Shown piece by piece: positions 57,002-64,000 of a stretch of 64,000 bases of DNA; positions within the stretch are counted from its first letter, which is position 1, and every line of letters starts with the position of its first letter. Both the position numbers and the translations under genes were made by a program. The DNA is from Alopecurus myosuroides (Eukaryota > Streptophyta > Magnoliopsida > Poales > Poaceae): assembly GCA_028641055.1 (NCBI GenBank), contig CM054062.1:19587639-19651638 (forward strand), in the 5' to 3' direction. The notes beneath the pieces are model-generated. The model was not told the origin of the DNA. It did no database searches and was given only the letters and a program-made list of their open reading frames with translations.

Positions 57002-58694
57002 TGATGCATGTAAAATGCATAGATGAATTTTGCATATTTTCACATGGTTTTCTATTACATATTGCATCATATAAGGGTATAATTCAATGTTTTATAGTAT
57101 TTTGGGGTTAAATTACAAAGTCCCCCAACTTTTATGGAATTAACCATGCCTGTCCGAAACCCCGTTTTCTATATTTTTGACGTTTCAGGGGGCAAACTTC
57201 CGCGAAATCACCTGAAAATCTGCGGGGGTCATTTTCTTGGAAGGAGAAGACTTGCGGGCGAAGGATCCACGAGAATTGGGCAAGGAGGCCCAAAAGAGGA
57301 CCCTCCACACAGCCAGATTCCTTGGCCGCGTGAGAGGCCCCCTTTTGGCCCCTGTGGCCCCAATTCCTTCCATCTTCGACTTACCGACTCCGTCTTGACC
57401 TAAAACCGACTATAAAAAGGGTCCCCCGTACCCTTACGGAGAGGAGCGCCGCTGAAACACCGAAACACAGAAACAGAGACCAGAAGTTCCAGATTGGAGG
57501 GGGAAAACTCCGGCGGGGCGTCGCCGGTGTGATCTCCTACCCCTCCAACGTCATCTCCATCGACATCTCCATGAAGAGGGAGTAGTCCACCCCAGGGATA
57601 TGGGTTTGTGGAAGTAGCACTTGTATCTCTCTCTCTATGTGCTTCACTAATTAGATCCGTATGAGCTGCCTCACATGATTACGGGCACCGTTGTAATTCC
57701 TATGTGATGGATCTTTTCTATGAGTTATTGAATCTGAGATTGCAATTGTTTCTCTTGAGTTTTTGAGTAGATGTATCTTATGTACCCCGTCCTTATTTGC
57801 TAGCTTTGATCAATCTAGTTCTTGAGAGCGTGTGTGGGGTGATGGGTGCATTAGTTGGAGTAACGGGGGTGGCTAGTGCTGTGAAAGTGACAGAAGTTCA
57901 GCGATCCACTTAGGTTTTTGTAAACCTTTCTTAGTTACCTCACTAGGGATAAAAAGGAGTACCTTGTTACCGGGGATTTGAAGTGACACTAATCAATCTC
58001 CATGACTAGATCTAGCAAGTTCTTACTTCAACTTCATGTCACATTGCTTAAAGCTATACTCTGGTTTTTCCTTAATTATCGAGGTGTTATGATTTATTTT
58101 GCATCTTGGTGGAGTATAAGAGGGATCAATATGACCGTAGAGATCTCTATGCTAGGACGTGATGCCCATATGAAAGTACTCAATGTTAAACATGTTATTG
58201 TAATCTCACATGTAATTCTTTATGTCCACCGTCTACCACTTTATTTGAGAGAATGCAAGTGTGAAACCATGAACCCCGGTCCCATTTTAATTATATGAAA
58301 ACACTCTAGTTACTTTGCTGTAATTTACTTTACTTGCATCTCCAATTCGAATTTACATTATCTCCATCACCACTTGCATCACAAAAATACAAAAACAATC
58401 CATTGCATATTTATTTTCTCATTTGCATTTAGTAGTAGATTTAATTATTGCACATTTACTTTCAGTTTTGCATTGCAATTTAGAAGTCTCACACCTTGTG
58501 CTTGACAACCACTTGGTGAGGTTGAGGGCACAAAACTCTCTATTTGTTTGCAGGATCCTGGAGGAAGCTTGGAAGACAACTGCTGAAATACTGGCTCCCC
58601 AAGAGTTCGATATAAACCCTCGAGTCACCCTCGTGGGGAAGAAGGCTTGCCACTAGCTACACACTCTGCACTTGGAGTCTCAACCTAGCCATCA
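57002..58694 (+). repeat. 5' LTR of the Athila-type element (1693 bp)
   Basis: TGATGCATGTAAAATG...CTAGCCATCA, with a TGATG/CATCA inverted repeat at the ends. It interrupts Tat-B gag on the left and is followed by the primer site on the right. Confidence 0.9.
57411..57418 (+). promoter_or_regulatory. TATA box in Athila-type 5' LTR
   Basis: TATAAAAA about 410 bases into the LTR; repeated in LTR2 at 63844. Confidence 0.7.
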
Positions 58695-58704
58695 AGCGTT
58701 TTGC

Positions 58705-58722
58705 TAGCGCCGTTGCTGGGGA
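58705..58722 (+). other. Primer-binding site of the Athila-type element
   Basis: TAGCGCCGTTGCTGGGGA, close to the TGGCGCCGTTGCC type (tRNA-Asp complement) used by Athila elements, with two changes. It lies ten bases after the LTR end, as usual for this lineage. Confidence 0.8.
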
Positions 58723-58865
58723 GCCATAGGTGAAGGAGTTGTCCAAGGGAGCTCACAAGAAGTCTTCATCACCAACAAGGTGTGCAAACACCTAAGCTTG
58801 GGGAGATTGCACCTACGTGAGTACCGTCCTTTCTATCTCCACATTCTTTCAAGTAGATTGTTTTG

Positions 58866-58918
58866 TTTCTTGTCTTGTTTTTGTTTTTGTTTTTGTTTTT
58901 GTTCTTGTTTTTGTTTTG
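58866..58918. repeat. GTTTTT hexamer run
   Basis: Several GTTTTT units with a few variants in the leader, 140 bases after the primer site. Confidence 0.85.
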
Positions 58919-59054
58919 TCTTGCATATTTTATTTTAGTTTGCATTTTAGCTTTGCATTTAGTTATCTAGTTTATTTTAGTATTTCGAATTTGCCTAGTT
59001 ACTTTACTTTTTAGTTTTGCATAAAAAATTAAAAACTACATAAAAACTGTTAAA

Positions 59055-60762
59055 ATGGGTGATAGAACTAAAAAGTGACTACACAAATACACCCAATGAC
59101 CAATTCATTGCTAGGCCAATTACTACACCTGAAATACAAGCTGAAAGCTATGAAGTAAGTCCTAGTTTATCGAATTTAATTACTAGAGAGCAATTTGGTG
59201 GTAGTGCTATGGAGGATGCCTCTATGCATCTTCATGATTTCATGGAAATATGTGATATGCAAAAATTTAAAAATGTGGAAAGTAGTGTTTTAAAACTGAA
59301 ATTATTTCCTTTTTCACTTAGAGGAAAGGCTAAAGAATGGTTACTTTCACTACCTACAGCTAGTATAAAGTCTTGGGATGATTTAAAAGAAGCTTTCATT
59401 AAGAAATATTATCCTCCCGTTAAAATTTTGCAAAATAGGAATAATATCCTCTCATTTAGGCAAAATGATAATGAACATGTAGCCATGGCATGGGATAGAA
59501 TTAAATTAATGCTTAGAACATGCCCATCACATGGAGTAAATGAATGGACCATACTACACTCTTTTTATAATGGTCTAAACTACATGTCTAGAAATATACT
59601 TGATTCTGCTGCTGGAGGTGCCTTTATGAGTAAAACTGCAGGAGAGGCTAAGAGCATATTAGAAAGCATATTGCAAAATTATAGTCAATGGAATACTGAA
59701 AGGGCACCCAATCCCACTAAGAAAATAAACTCAATTGAAGAAACCAATGATTTGTCTTCTAAAATGGACACTATTCTTGCCTTTATTAATAAACAAAATA
59801 TGGAGAATGTGCCTTTGCAGGAGCTAGTTGGTAGTAATTCTGAAAGTGTGGATGTTAATTTTGTTAGGAATTATGGTAGTAATGGTTTTGGTAATGCTTA
59901 CAATTCATATAGTAAACCTCCTTATGTGCCAAATAAACCTTTTGTTCCATATCCTAATGCTAATGAAAATAAGCGGAAGCCTTCTAGTGAAATTTCTGAA
60001 TCTAATAAATTGCTTATGGAACAAGTTGCTAGTCACAATGCTATGATGCATGAGTTAAATAAGTCTATTGCATCCATTAGTAGTGATATTAAAGGATTGC
60101 AACTTCAATCTTTGAATTTAGATAAAGCATTGTCAAAATTAGCTTATAATCAAGCAACTCTATTAAGCATGTCAGCAGGAAAGCCACAAGCACAACCTAG
60201 TGTAGGAATGAATTCTATTATTATTTCTGCTCCTATTATTGAAAATATTGATCATATTGCTGAGAATACAAGTGAGCATGTCCCTACTAGCTTAGAAGAA
60301 ACTTTGAACGAAATAGTGAAGTACCCTGAATATTTACTTCCATATATGTCTTATCTTGCTAGCAAAGATGAAATTAGTCCTCATGAATCAAGCATGCTAG
60401 CTAAATTAGAGAGTAAAGTAGAGGAAATTATGATGCTTACTGAAATTAAGGATCAATTTCTTGATTTAGAAAAAAGTAGCTTGCAAGAACTTATTGCTAC
60501 TCTACAAAAATTTGCTAGTGATCCCACTATAAATGTTAATCAACCTGGCTTTGGATCTTATATTGCTAATCATGTCTTGCAAGAAAAAATTGCTAGGTAC
60601 AAGAATGAGGCCATGATACCTCCTAAGCTTGGGGATGCATGGATCCCCAAGGTGCTAGTTTCAATTGGAAAAGAAATTCACCATGCTATGTTAGATCTAG
60701 GTTCTAGTGTATCGGTACTCTCTAAAGAATTATATGAATTGCTAGAACTAGAAAATTTATAA
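59055..60762 (+). pseudogene. Gag and protease start of the Athila-type element
   Basis: The 567-residue frame begins with a non-ATG codon at 59059. The likely original ATG is at 59055 (MGDRTKK), one frame away, so a frameshift at the very start is probable. The gag core is MEDASMHLHDFMEICDMQKF, then FSLRGKAKEWLLSLPTASIKSW, AFIKKYYPP and LSFRQNDNEHVAMAWDRIK. After an Asn/Pro-rich linker and a coiled-coil-like region (about residues 310-375), the protease motif MLDLGSSVSVLSK appears with its Asp at residue 546. TAA at 60760-60762 interrupts the protease. No zinc knuckle is visible. Confidence 0.86.
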
Positions 60763-61068
60763 AAGTGCTCAACTGAATTTGTCCTTGCTGATAACTCTAC
60801 TAAACATGCTGTAGGACAAGTAAAATATGTTATGATTGAATTGCACATGACTTTCGTACCCGTTGATTTCATTATTATGGATATGGGGGATAAATCCCCT
60901 GGTCCTATTATATTGGGTAGACCTTTTCTTCGTACTACAGGAGCAATAATAGACTCCAAGGAAGGGAATGTCAAGTTTCAGTTCCCTCACAAGAAAAGCA
61001 TGGAGCACTTCCCAAGGAAGAGGGGCACGCTGAAGAACAAGCTCCCTCATGAGCTTTATCCCTCTTGA
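60763..61068 (+). pseudogene. Protease C-terminal part of the Athila-type element
   Basis: Same frame as the preceding gag-protease, after the TAA at 60760-60762. It contains VDFIIMDMG, then PIILGRPFLRTTGAIIDS, the standard C-terminal protease motif of this lineage, and ends at TGA 61066-61068. No RT follows. The next bases carry AAGAAAGCGCTTTACGGGAG, a motif often found just after the coding part in such elements. Confidence 0.82.
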
Positions 61069-63421
61069 TTATCAAGTAAGTAAAGCCTAGCTATATGGTT
61101 ATAAAGAAAGCGCTTTACGGGAGGCAACCCGGTTGTTTTTGTTTGGATTTTACTAGTGTCCTCTTGCTGTATCAAGATATTAGTTTTTTTGTTTTAATTA
61201 TGGAGTTTTCAATAAAGAGTCAAGTCAAACCCATTTGGACTTATAAGTTGCTATCCTAGTGCATGAAATTTCTGTTTCAGCACGAGTCTGCTCACCGTAT
61301 GATTTTACGTTTTTTATTGGTATGTCGGATTGAGCTAAATTTTTTAGTATGTTCTGCAACTTTTCGTCCTCTGTAAGCAAAAATATTGTCTTAATTTTTT
61401 GACGAGTCTAGCTTAGGGAAAAACGTTCGTTTTGCTGCTACTGCTTTTCTGGACAGATTCTGCCTTCTTTTGTTTTATGCACTCTTTGGGCTTGGGAATC
61501 GAATTTCCATGATTCTTTCAAGCAAGAGAGTGAACATACAACATAATGAACCTTATTGTATATCTACTGGAGCATTTGATTTGGAATTTTGCACAGCAAG
61601 CATGTGATTTGTTTGTCCTTGCTAATCTCACCCCACAGAAAAAGAATGGGAGAAACATGTTTTGTGAAGTTTTTTCACAGGGAATAGAGGAGCTGCACCT
61701 CAAGACATCCAAGAATGGTGAAAGCCATAATCTTGGGGATGTGATGAACACCCCACTGGAGCTACACTCTTTTGGTTAGCACACGTCTACTTTCTGTTTT
61801 TCTAAGCAAAGCATTTATCGTAGAGACTTGAAGCGTCTAGTTTTTTTGTTTTTTGTTTTGATAAGACCACCACCATCATTTTATATGAGATTGAGCTACT
61901 GGAGTTTGGGGTTGGAACGTATTGGATGCTATTATTATGACTTGGAATAGGGATGCCATGGTTGATTTGAAGAGCTACATATGTTTGCATGATTTATAGG
62001 CTTTTTATGTGTAGAAATTTGCAATAATGTTGTCTTGAGCAATCTCTTATTCATGTCCTTGATGTTAATTGCTGGTTTATTTAGTTTGTCATGAAATGAG
62101 TAGTTCTATGGACATATGCATTCATAGTATCTGGTCAACTATCTCCCTCTTGCTAGCCCAAAAATTTAAAAATTCCAACAAGTAAAAACTTGTTTTCCAA
62201 CACTCCTTAGCCAAGTATTTCCAGTGAGTCCATCATATCTTCCCATTAGCTTCATTGCTATTCCGGTTATGTTCACCATGTTATTGTGTTATTTATGTTC
62301 TAAATTAAGATATTCACTTTATTAATTGTCATGGGTTGAACTTGGGATAGGACTCTCACGAACTTTTGAAGGCACACTTTACTTTTTATGCATCTAATAA
62401 ACATGACCCAATAATGGGAGCCACAAGTTTTGCGTTTGACAAGTGTGTGGTTGGGAGCTAGCTATAAATGTGTATCACCGGAAAGCTTTCAACATTGCAC
62501 AAAAAAAATTACATTTGGTTGATATCATGTACTTTTGTTTTTGGACTCCTGCCATGCCGAAATGAAATAGAGGAATAGTAAGTTTTGATGAGTAAGTATC
62601 TATATGACTAGAGAAACGCATTGGGCCGCTAACCCAAGCCATGCTTTATCATGGTGGAAATTTACTTACAGCTTGAGTGACTCTACAACACATCCTATAA
62701 TAAAATAAGAAGCTATGCATAATAGTGAATGAAAATAAAAAGGATGATGAGTCTACTCCGTTTGTTCATCTTCTCATTGTAACATGGGCTTGTTTCCATG
62801 TCATGGGGCAAGAGGTACCTCTTTGCGGTTCTCTATGATGTCATTAATACTTATTATGATTGTACACAGCTTATTAGGAATCTTAAGTTGAGTAATCATG
62901 GAGTAGGTTTTCACACTCACGGGCATGAGGCTTTCAACCACCTTGTCATTCTCATTACTTCAATACTCACAATTTTAAGATGCTAGTGATAAAGGGGCAA
63001 TGAGAGTCCTAGATCAATGGATACCACATTTCAATTAGTAATTTTAGTTGAATAATTTAGAGGCTAAATAAGACTTGATCATGTTTTACCTCTACTCAAT
63101 TTTCTCCAAAGTGTCCACTATATTTTCTATTCTCCATTATGCTATTCTTTGACCAATATAGGATTTTATTTTTCATTTTGTGTATGCATTTGGTCCATAG
63201 TGCTTTTATTTCATTATGCACTTTGTGAAATTTCATGAAGCATCTTTGCTTGCATATTTGATATTTCTTACAACATGAATTGTATATTGCTACTCATTTC
63301 TAGTATTAATCATTTGATTATATGTAGCATGAATAATCCTCCTTGATATCCCATGATTGTTTCAATATGCAAAACCCATCTTAGTTCTATCACCTTCATA
63401 GTCGAGGACGAGCATGGGTTA
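61069..63421 (+). other. Noncoding 3' internal region of the Athila-type element
   Basis: About 2.4 kb of AT-rich sequence with no domain on either strand, in the place where pol would be in an autonomous element. Confidence 0.75.
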
Positions 63422-63434
63422 AGCTTGGGGATGT
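63422..63434 (+). other. Polypurine tract of the Athila-type element
   Basis: AGCTTGGGGATGT directly before LTR2, preceded by GTCGAGGACGAGCATGGG, the counterpart of the motif beside the antisense LTR at 23049. Confidence 0.78.
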
Positions 63435-64000
63435 TGATGCATGTAAAATGCATAGATGAATTTTGCATATTTTCATATGGTTTTCTATCACATATTTCAT
63501 CATATAAGGGTATAATTCAATGTTTTATAGTATTTTGGGGTTAAATTACAAAGTCCCCAAACTTTTATGGAATTAACCCTGCCTGTCAGAAACCCCGTTT
63601 TCTATATTTTTGACGTTTCAGGGGGCAAACTTCCGCGAAATCACCTGAAAATCTGCGGGGGTCATTTTCTTGGAAGGAGAAGACTTGCGGGCGAAGGATC
63701 CACGAGAATTGGGCAAGGAGGCCCAAAAGAGGACCCTCCATGCGGCCAGATTCCTTGGCCGCGTGAGAGGCCCCCTTTTGGCCCCTGTGGCCCCAATTCC
63801 TTCCATCTTCGACTTACCGACTCCGTCTTGACCTAAAACCGACTATAAAAAGGGTCCCCCGTACCCTTACAGAGAGGAGCCCGCCGAAACACTGAAACAG
63901 ATACCAGAAGTTCCAGATTGGAGGGGGAAAACTCCGGCGGGGCGCCGCCGGTGTGATCTCCTACCCCTCCAACGTCATCTCCATCGACATCTCCATGAAG
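63435..64000 (+). repeat. 3' LTR of the Athila-type element, first 566 bases
   Basis: Same sequence as 57002 onward with about a dozen substitutions and short indels; cut by the window end. Confidence 0.92.

Larger units (their letters stand above)
57002..64000 (+). mobile_element. Non-autonomous Athila-type Gypsy element, 3' LTR cut by window end
   Basis: LTR1 57002-58694, primer site, gag-protease frame 59055-61068, then about 2.4 kb without coding, a purine tract and LTR2 from 63435. There is no RT, RNase H or integrase. CGCAC at 56997-57001 should be the left target duplication. LTR1 and LTR2 show roughly a dozen substitutions and some indels in the 566 comparable bases, so this is not a very recent insertion. 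Confidence 0.9.

Overview
The window looks like intergenic DNA from a large grass genome, most likely Triticeae (wheat, Aegilops, barley or rye). I see no host gene. Almost every base belongs to nested LTR retrotransposons, a DNA-transposon-like relic or one tandem satellite. The Triticeae assignment rests on the LTR styles (a Copia LTR opening TGTTGGGAATATGCCC, Athila-type LTRs opening TGATACGTCTC, multi-kb TGTAACATCCC LTRs) and on nesting depth; it is an inference.

Layout. (1) 1-4866: minus-strand Tat-type Gypsy element (Tat-A), cut by the window edge, with RT, protease and gag relics, a primer site and an 877-bp LTR. It sits in an antisense Athila-type LTR (4867-5629). (2) 5630-6787: decayed Athila-type gag. 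(3) 6788-7501 plus 22241-23048: one antisense Gypsy LTR split by a Copia insertion; its noncoding internal part follows to about 24950. (4) 7502-22240: a tandem Copia array LTR-internal-LTR-internal-LTR. Three 1330-bp LTRs and two internal regions lie inside one TGAAC duplication. (5) About 24950-25366 plus 39918-42980: a DNA-transposon-like relic split by a solo LTR (25367-39912, GAAAT duplication). That solo LTR holds an inverted solo LTR of the Copia family (27027-28354, AATTT) and a 10.1-kb element with two 4.48-kb LTRs around a 1.18-kb internal region (29128-39266, ACTAT). (6) About 43012-45890: tandem satellite, period about 359 bp, about eight copies. (7) 45891-57001 and beyond: a second Tat-type Gypsy (Tat-B), inserted in the satellite. 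Its gag-pol is on the minus strand and a five-exon additional gene lies on the plus strand. (8) 57002-64000: a non-autonomous Athila-type element with gag and protease only, inserted in Tat-B gag and cut by the window edge.

The coding parts are retrotransposon functions: gag (particle), protease, integrase, reverse transcriptase and RNase H. Nearly all are broken by stops or frameshifts. The best preserved are the RT-RNase H frames of both Copia copies, the gag-protease-integrase frame of Copia copy 2 and the RNase H-integrase frame of Tat-B. The points most worth following are the three-LTR Copia array with shared lesions, the spliced antisense gene in Tat-B, the giant-LTR element with a stitched relic of pol, the repeated Gln-to-stop pattern in the Tat elements, and the 359-bp satellite, which I do not recognise.
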